From assembly GCF_000183725.1 (NCBI RefSeq), contig NC_014762.1:1674001-1738000 (forward strand): a DNA stretch of 64,000 nt. Direction: 5' to 3'. Each line of letters starts with the position of its first letter. Positions within the stretch are counted from its first letter, which is position 1. The DNA is from Sulfuricurvum kujiense DSM 16994. GTDB lineage: Bacteria > Campylobacterota > Campylobacteria > Campylobacterales > Sulfurimonadaceae. Of the stretch, positions 53,530-61,900 are shown piece after piece. The notes beneath the pieces were generated by a model. The model ran no database searches, was not told the DNA's origin, and worked only from the letters and a program-made list of their open reading frames with translations. The position numbers and the translations under genes were made by a program.

Positions 53530-53949
53530 TTAAACGCTTTTATCTATATTATTCTTCATCTCAGTGCTTTTTTTATGTTTTATGATTTGCTCAATATAAT
53601 GCGACCACATCTCTCTAATCGAACTGTCGATATTGCTTAACCATCGCGTCACATTAATCCATTCCTCTTTGTGAATATATTCGACGATCCATTCCAAATC
53701 TGACATGACCTCATCACTGTCAAGGTACTTAGACGTTGATTTTTGCAATTGTTTTAACTCTTCAATAAAAGTATCTAATCGCTTTGTAATATCCTCTGTT
53801 TGCGATTTATTCAATTCAACTCGCAAATACTGAGCCTCCGTGCAAAGTTCCTTGATGCGCTCATAGTTTAGCCGTTTGGATTTTGGAGCAGTTTCACCGA
53901 TATACTCGTGTACTATTTCAATTTGTAGGGGATTTGGATTGTCATTCAT
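53530..53949 (-). CDS. Unknown coiled-coil protein
   Basis: A 139-residue charged, helical protein; residues 30-75 (ELCTEAQYLRVELNKSQTEDITKRLDTFIEELKQL) look coiled. No family recognised. It is transcribed from promoter C, which overlaps the last codons of the Sir2 gene. A GAGAGACAGC stretch precedes the ATG. Confidence 0.65.
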   Translation of the reverse strand: MNDNPNPLQIEIVHEYIGETAPKSKRLNYERIKELCTEAQYLRVELNKSQTEDITKRLDTFIEELKQLQKSTSKYLDSDEVMSDLEWIVEYIHKEEWINVTRWLSNIDSSIREMWSHYIEQIIKHKKSTEMKNNIDKSV

Positions 53950-53981
53950 GCTGTCTCTCTTAATCTATTATTTGAGAAACA

Positions 53982-54013
53982 GTATGCTGATTTAAATGGA
54001 CAGAATTTGTCTA
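53982..54013 (-). promoter_or_regulatory. Palindromic promoter C
   Basis: Minus strand AGACA-AATTC-TGTCC (54013-53999), 11 bases, CATACT (53987-53982). The palindrome doubles as the last sense codons of the Sir2 gene (residues RQILS), so the site is kept although it lies within coding sequence. It is 50 bp from the ATG of the 53530-53949 gene. Confidence 0.75.
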
Positions 54014-54867
54014 ATTCCTTCCAATCCACCAAATGGCAGTTTTATCGTCCCATGCAGTCCTTGATATTCTCGTGGGTTAATGCGTATCAAAGAGGTATGA
54101 AACTGTTTCGCGGCACTCTCACTCATACGACGAATAGATGCTATCGCCGTTCCGGCACCGATTTCAATGACAGCAACTTTCTTCTTTTCATTAGCCATAT
54201 CCAATTTCCAACGACCAAAACGTTTCATCTGCTTATCACTGCGTTCACTTATCCAATCCCAATCGCCGAACATCAATATATTTGGGCGGGCCAACGCACT
54301 GCATTTTGGACAGAGTGGATACGGTGCTTGTGCTTGGAACACTTCCATATTTACTGTGATCTTCGTCTCCTTAGCAGACCATATTCCATGATCTTTACTC
54401 GCTGTACATTGTAGATGATGGATACTTCCATGTATTTCGCAGATTTGAGCTTCATCAAACCCTGCTTTTTGGAATTGCCCATCGACGTTTGAGGTAAGGA
54501 TAAAATAGTTATCCCCTTTGGAATGACATAATTCTAGTAGCTTCGAAAATCCTTCATGAGGAATAGTCTCACTATAGAGGTTTAGACGGTGACCATAAAA
54601 TGCCCACGCCAGAGATGGGTCCCGTTCAAACCATTCGGGATTGGCGAGAGCTTCAAACGATAGTCCTCTCGCTTTTGCAACAGGGTATGCTTGCCAAAAT
54701 CCGGTATTGCCTCTAAAATCGGGGAGTCCGCTATCCACACCCATTCCTGCTCCGGCGGTGATGAGGATCGCGTCAGCTGATTCTATAATGGCACTTGCTT
54801 GCTGAATGTAGCGTTCTATCTCATCAGTCTTCAAGCTCAGCCGCCCACATTGCTTCTTTTTTTGCAT
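53992..54867 (-). CDS. Sir2-family NAD-dependent protein
   Basis: A 291-residue Sir2 domain protein: GAGMGVDSGLPDFRG (NAD binding), TSNVDGQF, catalytic His in EIHGSIHHLQC, a partial zinc site (one Cys, then CPKC), and RPNILMFGDWDW. It could deacylate proteins or, as in several defence systems, cleave NAD. It overlaps the upstream unknown gene by 44 bases; a TTG at about 54834 might be the real start, because no good ribosome site precedes the ATG. Expression is from promoter D. Confidence 0.85.
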   Translation of the reverse strand: MQKKKQCGRLSLKTDEIERYIQQASAIIESADAILITAGAGMGVDSGLPDFRGNTGFWQAYPVAKARGLSFEALANPEWFERDPSLAWAFYGHRLNLYSETIPHEGFSKLLELCHSKGDNYFILTSNVDGQFQKAGFDEAQICEIHGSIHHLQCTASKDHGIWSAKETKITVNMEVFQAQAPYPLCPKCSALARPNILMFGDWDWISERSDKQMKRFGRWKLDMANEKKKVAVIEIGAGTAIASIRRMSESAAKQFHTSLIRINPREYQGLHGTIKLPFGGLEGIRQILSI

Positions 54868-55279
54868 GCAGCTCTTTTGCTACATCATATGACATAATCC
54901 AAACTACCGCATCAAGGCATTTTGGTTCACCATTTTCATCTTCATAGCGATTGTTGATCACATGATATTCGAGACTATCTATCTCAACATCGATCGCGAT
55001 AGTTCCCAAAAACGGCCATTCCAAATATCCTAACGGCACATTGTCAAAAACATCTACAATTGCAATATGAGGGTAATTCTCTTTCATCCATTGGATGAAT
55101 TCATCCCGTTTTTCCCAATTCGTCTTCTTTTTATCCAAAAACCCCATAAATCCATTCTCTTCTTCGATACGAATGCCGAGCCTTGCTTTGGCGTAGGGTT
55201 CATTAAATGAGATGAAGATGGTGTCTTTTTTGCGAACCTGACTGATATATTCTTCAATTGTTGCAAGTATTTGTGCCAT
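54824..55279 (-). CDS. Unknown protein coupled to Sir2
   Basis: A 151-residue soluble protein, acidic, Trp-containing (FLDKKKTNWEKRDEFIQWMKENYP), not recognised. It is the first gene after promoter D and overlaps the Sir2 gene, so the two are likely made together. A partner, target or inhibitor of the Sir2 protein is the simplest reading. An AGGAAATAAA site precedes the ATG. Confidence 0.68.
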   Translation of the reverse strand: MAQILATIEEYISQVRKKDTIFISFNEPYAKARLGIRIEEENGFMGFLDKKKTNWEKRDEFIQWMKENYPHIAIVDVFDNVPLGYLEWPFLGTIAIDVEIDSLEYHVINNRYEDENGEPKCLDAVVWIMSYDVAKELHAKKEAMWAAELED

Positions 55280-55311
55280 TTTATTTCCTGTATATCATTT
55301 ATGTTGTCAAT

Positions 55312-55343
55312 AGTATATCTTCAAATTTGGACATAATTTGTCT
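55312..55343 (-). promoter_or_regulatory. Palindromic promoter D (unknown-Sir2 pair)
   Basis: Minus strand AGACA-AATTA-TGTCC (55343-55329), 11 bases, TATACT (55317-55312). It lies 50 bp before the ATG at 55279. Confidence 0.78.
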
Positions 55344-55346
55344 AGA

Positions 55347-55829
55347 TTAGTTCTGCAAAGCCAATCTATAAAAAAGATTTTTTTTCACGCTTTTGTAATG
55401 TGCGAAGCCGATTTTTTCGTATTGTATGCGTGCAGTTGTGTATTCTTCATCGGCAGTGGTATAAAGGCTCAAATACTTTTTATTTTGCTTTCTTGCTTCA
55501 TTGATTGCAAAAGCCAAAAGTTTTGAGCCTATTTTTTGTCCGCGATATTGAGGATCGACACAATACCATCCCAGCCAAACAGTATCCTCAACATCGTTTT
55601 CCGTATACAATCCGATTAAACCTGAGAGACTATCTGTATTCGGATCAATAGCAGTCCAATATGCCAATTCTACGATTCCAAGCTTTTTATGTACTTGGTG
55701 TTTTACTGGATTTAAACAGGCTTGAAGTGTCTCATATTCATATTTACCAAGGTCAGGAAAAACGGCATCACGCAAAGCGATTACACTGTTTAATGTCGAT
55801 ATATGCAGGGGTTGTATTTGGATGTCCAT
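55347..55829 (-). CDS. GNAT-family N-acetyltransferase
   Basis: A 160-residue acetyltransferase. The acetyl-CoA loop is seen at YRGQKIGSKLLAFAINEARKQNKKYLSLYTTADEEYTTARIQYEKIGFAHYK (pattern R-x-x-G-x-G/S). The substrate is unknown. In the context of Sir2 nearby, opposing acylation and deacylation is conceivable but unproven. It is expressed from promoter E. Confidence 0.85.
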   Translation of the reverse strand: MDIQIQPLHISTLNSVIALRDAVFPDLGKYEYETLQACLNPVKHQVHKKLGIVELAYWTAIDPNTDSLSGLIGLYTENDVEDTVWLGWYCVDPQYRGQKIGSKLLAFAINEARKQNKKYLSLYTTADEEYTTARIQYEKIGFAHYKSVKKNLFYRLALQN

Positions 55830-55857
55830 AAGCGTACTCCTCTGATTTGATAATCAA

Positions 55858-55890
55858 AGTATAGAAGAGAAAGTGGACAGTTTTATGTCA
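55858..55890 (-). promoter_or_regulatory. Palindromic promoter E (GNAT gene)
   Basis: Minus strand TGACA-TAAAAC-TGTCC (55890-55875; six-base centre), 11 bases, TATACT (55863-55858). It lies 46 bp before the ATG. Confidence 0.72.
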
Positions 55891-56335
55891 ACAAGTTTTT
55901 CATTTCAGTGTCGAGCGGGATAATGAACGATCTTCTAATCTCAATATTGCCGTGTCCACGAGTCAAAAATTCCGCTACAGCATTAACAAATTGGATTCGG
56001 ATTCCGTTTCCGCCGTTTCGCTCAACTTCAAACACTTTGAGAGAGTCTTCAAAATTGCAGATGCAATAGAGCAACTCCGCATCTTCCAGCTCAGGATCGT
56101 CCTCTTGGTCCAAATCAAAATCAAAAACGATTTGACCATCATTATGCAGTTCAGGATTACTAAGATTGAGATAATATTTATTACAGCATTTGTTTTCTTC
56201 GATAAATCGCGCCCATCCCAGCGGTTGCGTATAGACTCGATCAAAATAGACTGATTTTTTTGTCACTTCTCCCATGATGGCTTCATAGATATTTTTATAA
56301 TCGACTTTTCGATTTGAACTGCCAATGGATATCAT
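55883..56335 (-). CDS. Unknown acidic protein
   Basis: A 150-residue protein with a very acidic middle (FDFDLDQEDDPELEDAELLYCICNFEDS) and a beta-rich end. Not recognised; the acidic face could mimic DNA. A GGAGATAAAAC site precedes the ATG and promoter F lies 42 bp upstream. Its 3' end overlaps promoter E of the next gene. Confidence 0.66.
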   Translation of the reverse strand: MISIGSSNRKVDYKNIYEAIMGEVTKKSVYFDRVYTQPLGWARFIEENKCCNKYYLNLSNPELHNDGQIVFDFDLDQEDDPELEDAELLYCICNFEDSLKVFEVERNGGNGIRIQFVNAVAEFLTRGHGNIEIRRSFIIPLDTEMKNLLT

Positions 56336-56359
56336 GTTTTATCTCCGATATTTTGAATA

Positions 56360-56391
56360 AGTGTAATTTGAAAAGTGGACAAAATGGTTCC
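56360..56391 (-). promoter_or_regulatory. Degenerate palindromic promoter F
   Basis: Minus strand GGAAC-CATTT-TGTCC (56391-56377), 11 bases, TACACT (56365-56360). The upstream half departs from RGACA by two bases, while the downstream half, spacing and -10 box are kept. Confidence 0.6.
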
Positions 56392-56394
56392 AAT

Positions 56395-57072
56395 CTATTT
56401 AAAGGTTTTATATACTTCTGTAGGAAATATTATGTCTTGAACACCTACTTTTTCTTTCCAGAAATTATAAATACCACGAGCAATAGGTTCAAATTCTTGT
56501 GCAGTAATAAAATCACTTTTTGCATTATTACAAACATGACATGCAAGCCTACAATTTTCCACACTGTATAAATTATGACCATCAGAAGTATCAACTCGTT
56601 CTATTTCTAAGGATACACCTCGTGTTTTTCGCTTTAATCTGACATATGGAGTACTTAAATTATTGACACCATCTAAAGAAATTTTTATTTTGCTTTGATT
56701 CACTCCACAATAACAACACGTTTCACCATTTTTAATCTGTTCTATATACCATCCATAAAATTCTTTCCAATCATGAAATTGAAATTCACCTTCGTTAGCA
56801 CTACTTTTTTTATTACTATATTTCTGATATATTTCATCAATTGTTACTTTATCTGTAGACATTGAATCTTTAAGGTTTAAATATTCAATAATGTCTATAT
56901 TAAAGATTTGATCTGCAATACATTTGTCAATTCCGCCATTTTTAGCATACATTTCTTTCAGTTTTTCTGCTGAAATCTCAATCTTCTCTGCAATTTGCGC
57001 ATAAGTGCAAATTCGTTCGATAAACACTGTGTCAAAATATTTTTTCTCCAAATCTGTCATATCAAGCTCCAA
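56395..57072 (-). CDS. HNH endonuclease with zinc site
   Basis: A 225-residue protein. The C-terminal half is HNH-like: CCYCGVNQ (first Cys pair), LEIERVDTSDGHNLYSVENCRLACHVCNNAKSDFITAQEF with the second Cys pair (CHVC) and the NNAKSD end typical of the fold. The N-terminal 110 residues are helical and may choose the target. It is divergent from the 57178 gene; the palindrome between them fits the other gene better. Confidence 0.78.
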   Translation of the reverse strand: MELDMTDLEKKYFDTVFIERICTYAQIAEKIEISAEKLKEMYAKNGGIDKCIADQIFNIDIIEYLNLKDSMSTDKVTIDEIYQKYSNKKSSANEGEFQFHDWKEFYGWYIEQIKNGETCCYCGVNQSKIKISLDGVNNLSTPYVRLKRKTRGVSLEIERVDTSDGHNLYSVENCRLACHVCNNAKSDFITAQEFEPIARGIYNFWKEKVGVQDIIFPTEVYKTFK

Positions 57073-57115
57073 TCATTATTGTTGACATCATATCATTATT
57101 CGTTCTTAGTGAAGT

Positions 57116-57147
57116 GGATATTTACTGTCCACTTTCCATCCTATACT
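57116..57147 (+). promoter_or_regulatory. Palindromic promoter G (57178 gene)
   Basis: Plus strand GGATA-TTTAC-TGTCC (57116-57130), 11 bases, TATACT (57142-57147). It lies 47 bp before the ATG at 57178. It also lies 43 bp from the divergent HNH start, but no -10 box is found at the proper distance on that side. Confidence 0.72.
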
Positions 57148-57177
57148 TCCCATATCACTTCACTACAAAGGTCACCT

Positions 57178-57501
57178 ATGTCTATCAACACCCCTATTGT
57201 ATTTATTGGTATCCCGCACTCTAATCCTGCTTTGGATGATGCGTTTCAAACATACATTTTAAATAATCTATCTCATCTTCGTATCGAACCTATCACGGTA
57301 TTGGATGGCAAAAATATCCCTCAATGGAATTTTGTAAAAGCCTATTTTGTTGATGTCGCTCCAATTAATCCAGCCTTTAATCTGCTCATATCTGAGTTTG
57401 GCGGAAATGATGGAAGCGATTTAGATGCGATATTGATTGGATTTAATACGAGAAAGCATTATTTAAATCTGTTCGATACTCTTTTAGAACAGGCACAATA
57501 A
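57178..57501 (+). CDS. Unknown 107-residue protein
   Basis: A small alpha/beta protein (TPIVFIGIPHSNPALDDAFQTYILNNL, then DAILIGFNTRKHYLNLFDTLL); the order of strands could fit a small Rossmann-like or TIR-like fold, but no motif is convincing. The ATG at 57178 has an AAAGG site. It converges with the cREC gene, 2 bp apart. Confidence 0.62.
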   Translation: MSINTPIVFIGIPHSNPALDDAFQTYILNNLSHLRIEPITVLDGKNIPQWNFVKAYFVDVAPINPAFNLLISEFGGNDGSDLDAILIGFNTRKHYLNLFDTLLEQAQ

Positions 57502-57503
57502 AT

Positions 57504-57854
57504 CTATTGTGCTTTCACTTCATTATATTTGAACTCCATATAAGTATGTAAATAGATTCGTATATTTTCTGCACCAACAGGGTTGGCAGAATGAACGATG
57601 AACGTGAAATTTTTCGGAATACTGATGATCCCATCCATATCCATCTCCACCAACCATTTTGCAAAATCATAACCTGATGGATGCACTTTCAACGTATTAT
57701 CCATTCCTAAATCATGATCGAATGAGATAAACATAGGTACCCCGCAGGTAAGAATCAAATTTTGAGCATCTTTAACTGTTCTTGAAATGACGAAGGTTGG
57801 ATCTTTGGGTGTTCGTATGTCGTCAAGATACAGTTTCCACTCCATGCATCTCAT
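57504..57854 (-). CDS. Cyclic-phosphate processing receiver domain protein (cREC)
   Basis: A 116-residue stand-alone receiver-like domain of the cREC type predicted to act on cyclic phosphate nucleotide ends: LYLDDIRTPKD, FISFDHDLG and HSANPVGAENI are the diagnostic blocks. The ATG overlaps the stop of the AAA gene (ATGA), so the two proteins are coupled. The role of cREC in a nucleotide- or RNA-signalling step is established only by prediction. Confidence 0.78.
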   Translation of the reverse strand: MRCMEWKLYLDDIRTPKDPTFVISRTVKDAQNLILTCGVPMFISFDHDLGMDNTLKVHPSGYDFAKWLVEMDMDGIISIPKNFTFIVHSANPVGAENIRIYLHTYMEFKYNEVKAQ

Positions 57855-59956
57855 CGTAAAAATCCCATTTTTTTCAAATCATCATGCTGTTTGATTTTGA
57901 CTTCATCTATCAATCGATCCAACAAATCATTTGCAGTTATTATCGGGGAAAACCGACTCTGTCTTCGAATTGCCGCAAAATCTCCCGGAGTGAGTCTGCT
58001 CAAACTTTTAATATCATTTTCAACAGATCTTGAAATGGTGTCAATCCCCATCAATATGGTCTCTTTCGTAAAGAGCTCCAATGATTGTTGGGGCTTGAGA
58101 TACCCAAATTCAAGCTTGAGATCAAACCGTCGTAAAGATGCTTGATCCAGTCCATCCATTAGATTGGTAGTTGCTATAAAAATACCGTTATAGTTTTCCA
58201 TCTGAACCAGCATTTCATTCACCTGCGTCACTTCCCATGATGCCTTAGCGGATCTACGATCTTGCAAAAAACTGTCCACTTCATCGAAGATCAAAACAGC
58301 ATTTTCTTCCATTGCTTCTTTAAAAGCACGAGCGATATTTTTCTCAGTTCCACCAACCCACATCGACATCAGATCCGATCCTTTTTTGAGTAAAAATGGT
58401 CGATCGAGTTCACGTGCTATCCACTGCCCAAATGCACTTTTTCCTGTTCCTGGAGCACCGTATAAACAGATACGGGCACTTTGATGTTTAGCAATACCTG
58501 CAACCAGAGCTTTCAGATCATGCTCCGTATTGACGAATGATGGATCATAGCTTGAGGGAAGCTCAATTATCCCCTCTTTTTCAAGACCTCTAAACCCTTG
58601 TGCTTTCAATGTATTCTCAACAATCATTTCAAATGCTTTTGATGGTTCTTGCATATGATCTTGAATCGCTTGAACCACTTTGGCGGCACGTGTAATAATT
58701 GCCGGTGAAACATTTTCATTTTTGGCTATCTTTTCGATAACGGTATCGCTTAAAAAATCTCCTGAGTTGTTTTGGATAATTTCACGTCGTTTAGCCTTCG
58801 GAGGTACCGGGATTTCAATGACCATATCAAAGCGTCGAATGGTTGCATCATCGATAGCTCCTGCATTGTTGGTAATCCACACAGAGGGAACCACATTGTT
58901 TTCTAAAATGCGATTGAACCACCCCTTTTTATTTTGTTTTTTTCGTGGACCAAAAAGTCCGATTTCTTCATCTTGCATTACATCTTCGATCTCATCGAAC
59001 ATTAAAATGATCTTTTTCTTTTGCAATAATGTTTGAGCCGTTCGGTAGGCTCGTAGTCGTCGATCTCCATCGATAGGATCATCATCCTCATCAGCATAAC
59101 TCACTTCAAAAAGCTCAATGTCGAGTTCTTTGGCTATGGTTTTGACCAGTTCAGTTTTGCCTGTACCGGGTCGACCATACAAGAGGATATTGACCCCTTT
59201 GTGTTTTGCTTCAATCGCTTCACGCATATAGGGAACTAATATATTTAGCTGCTCGGCGATATGTGTGTAATCATTCAATGTAAGATCATTCATCTCGCAG
59301 CGTCGAACGGAGTCTTTGATCATTGATTCGACATCGTCATCATCGCAAGTCATCATTTTTTCTATAAATCCGTTGTATGCTACATCTATTTTCTGGCGCA
59401 TCGAATGGCTACTATTGCGATCGATACTCAAAAGTCCCGCCTGAGCTAAACGCCCCCTTGGTGATAAAGCCTTTTTAATTTCTTCTATACTGCGTCCTAA
59501 TAATACACTTAATACAATCTGCAACTGTTCGGCGGTTAAATCCCCTATCGTTCGAGTCGCTTCATCAAATATCCTATAGTAGTTTAGATACACCACAAAA
59601 CGGAGAACGTCTTGTTCTATCCCATCCAACCCGACCAATGAAGATAGTTTCGCAATATTTACCTCTAAAATAGGTGAAGAAGGCTTAGGACTTTTTTCCA
59701 GTTTACGCAATAGCTTTTCTAGACTTCCTAAAACTACTTGTCTCTTCTTTGGTTCATCACTGTTAATGTATTCACCAAATCCTAAAAAATCAGCGACATT
59801 ATCATAATGGATCCGATTATCATCCATAAAATTTCGCATACCTCCGAGTTTTACAATACACATTAACGACCAATAAGCGATAAGCTCTTTACTGTGTGAT
59901 TCTACATAGTAAGTCTCATTGATAGACAAATCTAGTGTGGTTTGTTTAGTGTTCAT
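57851..59956 (-). CDS. Double AAA+ ATPase
   Basis: A 701-residue protein with two AAA domains. The first (about 230-400) has Walker A YGRPGTGKT and Walker B ILMFDEIED; the second (about 480-640) has YGAPGTGKS and VLIFDEVDSFLQD with the arginine-finger region LRRFD in both. The N-terminal 220 residues are helical and not recognised. CDC48/Vps4-like remodelling of a protein partner is expected. It is divergent from the FtsZ-like operon with paired palindromic promoters between them. Confidence 0.85.
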   Translation of the reverse strand: MNTKQTTLDLSINETYYVESHSKELIAYWSLMCIVKLGGMRNFMDDNRIHYDNVADFLGFGEYINSDEPKKRQVVLGSLEKLLRKLEKSPKPSSPILEVNIAKLSSLVGLDGIEQDVLRFVVYLNYYRIFDEATRTIGDLTAEQLQIVLSVLLGRSIEEIKKALSPRGRLAQAGLLSIDRNSSHSMRQKIDVAYNGFIEKMMTCDDDDVESMIKDSVRRCEMNDLTLNDYTHIAEQLNILVPYMREAIEAKHKGVNILLYGRPGTGKTELVKTIAKELDIELFEVSYADEDDDPIDGDRRLRAYRTAQTLLQKKKIILMFDEIEDVMQDEEIGLFGPRKKQNKKGWFNRILENNVVPSVWITNNAGAIDDATIRRFDMVIEIPVPPKAKRREIIQNNSGDFLSDTVIEKIAKNENVSPAIITRAAKVVQAIQDHMQEPSKAFEMIVENTLKAQGFRGLEKEGIIELPSSYDPSFVNTEHDLKALVAGIAKHQSARICLYGAPGTGKSAFGQWIARELDRPFLLKKGSDLMSMWVGGTEKNIARAFKEAMEENAVLIFDEVDSFLQDRRSAKASWEVTQVNEMLVQMENYNGIFIATTNLMDGLDQASLRRFDLKLEFGYLKPQQSLELFTKETILMGIDTISRSVENDIKSLSRLTPGDFAAIRRQSRFSPIITANDLLDRLIDEVKIKQHDDLKKMGFLR

Positions 59957-59983
59957 GATAAGCTCCGACTTTGAGATTATCGA

Positions 59984-60015
59984 ACTATAACGCTACAATT
60001 GGACACTTTTTGTCC
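59984..60015 (-). promoter_or_regulatory. Palindromic promoter H (AAA-cREC pair)
   Basis: Minus strand GGACA-AAAAG-TGTCC (60015-60001), 11 bases, TATAGT (59989-59984). It lies 45 bp before the ATG. Promoter I for the divergent operon begins only 19 bp away. Confidence 0.8.
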
Positions 60016-60034
60016 ATTTAATAATCTTAAAACG

Positions 60035-60066
60035 AGACATTTTTTGTCTAGATAAATCGATACACT
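60035..60066 (+). promoter_or_regulatory. Palindromic promoter I (FtsZ-like operon)
   Basis: Plus strand AGACA-TTTTT-TGTCT (60035-60049), 11 bases, TACACT (60061-60066). It lies 46 bp before the ATG at 60096. Confidence 0.8.
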
Positions 60067-60095
60067 TCTTTAATCTCTAACAAAGGAAATTGCTT

Positions 60096-60995
60096 ATGTA
60101 TCCATTTGATCTTAATGAAACCAACTTGCAAAATAAACTCAAAATCGTTGCGATTGGGGTTGGAAGTAGTGGTGAAAACATTATCGAATACATCCAAAGA
60201 CAAAAAGTTCAAGGAATAAAACTAATAATCGTCAATTCGTGGTATCAGGAGAGTAGTGAAGAGCTTTCTCAAGCATTATCTGATGCAGACATAGTTTTTA
60301 TCACATTTGGCCTGGGTGGAAATACAACTAGCCTTTCTTCTCAAATCATCGCGAAAATCGCGAAAGAATCAAGTGCATTAACGATAGCTGTAGTGACCAA
60401 ACCTTTTCGATTTGAAGGACAAAAACGACGTCAAATTGCCGATTCATGTCTAATGGAACTGAAAAATATATGTGATTCAGTTGTGGTAATACCCTGTGAC
60501 AAACTACTCGAAAGCATAGATCCAACTACTAAAATACAAGATAGTTTTAAATTCGTTGATAGCATCGTTTCCAACGTGATATTTAGTATAAGTGGGGTGA
60601 TTTTTTCAAGCGGAGACAATGATATTAATCTGGATATTAACGATCTTCGAACTATCATGAGTAAAAAAGGGAGTGCGATTGTAGGCATAGGAGAAAATCA
60701 GGGTAACAATGCAGCATATGAAGCCATCACATCAGCGATTGATTTGATGAGCACTGATGATCTCTCCATTAAAAATGCAACTGGAGTTCTGGTTCATTTT
60801 ACGTTGCATCCAGAATTCGACTTTATAAAACTTAGTACTGCAATTGATATTATTCATAGCAATGTCGGTGAATCGGCTGATGTTATCTTTGGAACTACTA
60901 CCGATAAAAATATCCCTATCGATTTTATACAAATCACTATCATTGCTACTGGCTTCGAGAAAGTACTCATGGTACCAGTGAACAATGTATTCTGA
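60096..60995 (+). CDS. FtsZ-like protein with altered GTP-binding loop
   Basis: A 299-residue tubulin/FtsZ-superfamily protein. It aligns by eye along the full FtsZ core: KIVAIGVGSSGENII (15-30), VFITFGLGGNTTSLS (67-81), IAVVTKPFRFEGQKRR (97-112), VIPCDKLL, NLDINDLRTIM (178-188) and TIIATGF. The tubulin signature GGGTGTG is replaced by GLGGNTTS, while the T7-loop Asn178, Asp180 and Asp183 needed for catalysis are kept. The C-terminal tail that binds FtsA/ZipA is absent. The ATG at 60096 has an AAAGGA site. It leads an operon with an unknown protein, GIY-YIG and WYL proteins. Confidence 0.85.
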   Translation: MYPFDLNETNLQNKLKIVAIGVGSSGENIIEYIQRQKVQGIKLIIVNSWYQESSEELSQALSDADIVFITFGLGGNTTSLSSQIIAKIAKESSALTIAVVTKPFRFEGQKRRQIADSCLMELKNICDSVVVIPCDKLLESIDPTTKIQDSFKFVDSIVSNVIFSISGVIFSSGDNDINLDINDLRTIMSKKGSAIVGIGENQGNNAAYEAITSAIDLMSTDDLSIKNATGVLVHFTLHPEFDFIKLSTAIDIIHSNVGESADVIFGTTTDKNIPIDFIQITIIATGFEKVLMVPVNNVF

Positions 60996-61024
60996 TTTAA
61001 AGATAGATGCAAAGGAGCACGACA

Positions 61025-61327
61025 ATGGAGTTTAAAGCGGAAGAAAAATTCCATAATGCACTTGGATATATGTGTGAACGGTATCCAGGATTCCAGACAA
61101 AAGATTTAAAACATATTATGAGTATTCTCAACACATCAATGCTCGACGGATTGTTTGAAAGACGAGAATACAAAAGAAAGCTTCAATATGTCGGAGAAAG
61201 CAATGAGCACTTTACGCATGGGCAAATATATGAATCATTGACATTTAATGGGGCGACTTATGAAATTATTGATGATACCATGGCACTCAATATTATAGGC
61301 CGTACGCATTTTGATAGAATAGGATAG
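61025..61327 (+). CDS. Unknown 100-residue protein
   Basis: A small helical protein (EKFHNALGYMCERYPGFQTKDLKHIMSILN, then YEIIDDTMALNIIG). Not recognised. The ATG at 61025 has an AAAGGAG site; an ATG at 61007 has none. It sits 29 bp after the FtsZ-like gene and could be its regulator or adaptor. Confidence 0.65.
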   Translation: MEFKAEEKFHNALGYMCERYPGFQTKDLKHIMSILNTSMLDGLFERREYKRKLQYVGESNEHFTHGQIYESLTFNGATYEIIDDTMALNIIGRTHFDRIG

Positions 61328-61358
61328 AATCTTTATACTAAAAATGGAGAAAATAAAA

Positions 61359-61895
61359 ATGGAAAATATGGTCAATGATGCTGTAGAAATATTCATCGAG
61401 TGGAAAGGACCATATACCTTAGATGAATTAAATACATTAAAAGATGACAATAAAGATTACGGTGTTTATCAAATATATGGAACGCATCCTGTATATGGTT
61501 CCCATGTATTACTATATATTGGTAAAGCTGCAGAACAAACATTTGGTCAAAGAATTGGACAAGAGGGTTGGTATTTGAATTCTGATAAAGACCATGTACA
61601 AATATATGTAGGGCGATTATTTGGAAAAAATCAACCAAATGAAGATGATTGGAATCACTTGATATCATTAGCAGAGCAATTATTGATATTTAGCCATTGG
61701 CCAGCTGGTAATTCATCAAATATAAATTCCATTTCTCGAAAAAAAGAAATGCTTGAAACATTCAAAAATATTCGAATCTATAATTATGATAACCACAGAA
61801 ACTTGATGCCAGAAGTATCAGGAAAAATATATATTGAAGAGTTGGAATTTGACGATACACATATTTTTTCTACAAGTCGAAAGAAAAGGAAATAA
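61359..61895 (+). CDS. GIY-YIG-fold protein
   Basis: A 178-residue protein with a GIY-YIG-like domain: GVYQIYG (35-41), LLYIGKA (51-57), Arg65, and Glu106 in LAEQLLIFSHWPAGNSSN with the late Asn. These are the conserved positions of GIY-YIG nucleases. Spacing suggests a shortened or atypical member, so catalysis is likely but not certain. The ATG at 61359 has a GGAGA site. WYL follows after 5 bp. Confidence 0.7.
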   Translation: MENMVNDAVEIFIEWKGPYTLDELNTLKDDNKDYGVYQIYGTHPVYGSHVLLYIGKAAEQTFGQRIGQEGWYLNSDKDHVQIYVGRLFGKNQPNEDDWNHLISLAEQLLIFSHWPAGNSSNINSISRKKEMLETFKNIRIYNYDNHRNLMPEVSGKIYIEELEFDDTHIFSTSRKKRK

Positions 61896-61900
61896 TAACC

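Noticed and set aside
57072-57130. Promoter G serving also the HNH gene
   Set aside because: In the minus orientation no -10 box occurs 11 bp after the palindrome, while the plus orientation fits exactly. Dual control remains possible but is not supported.
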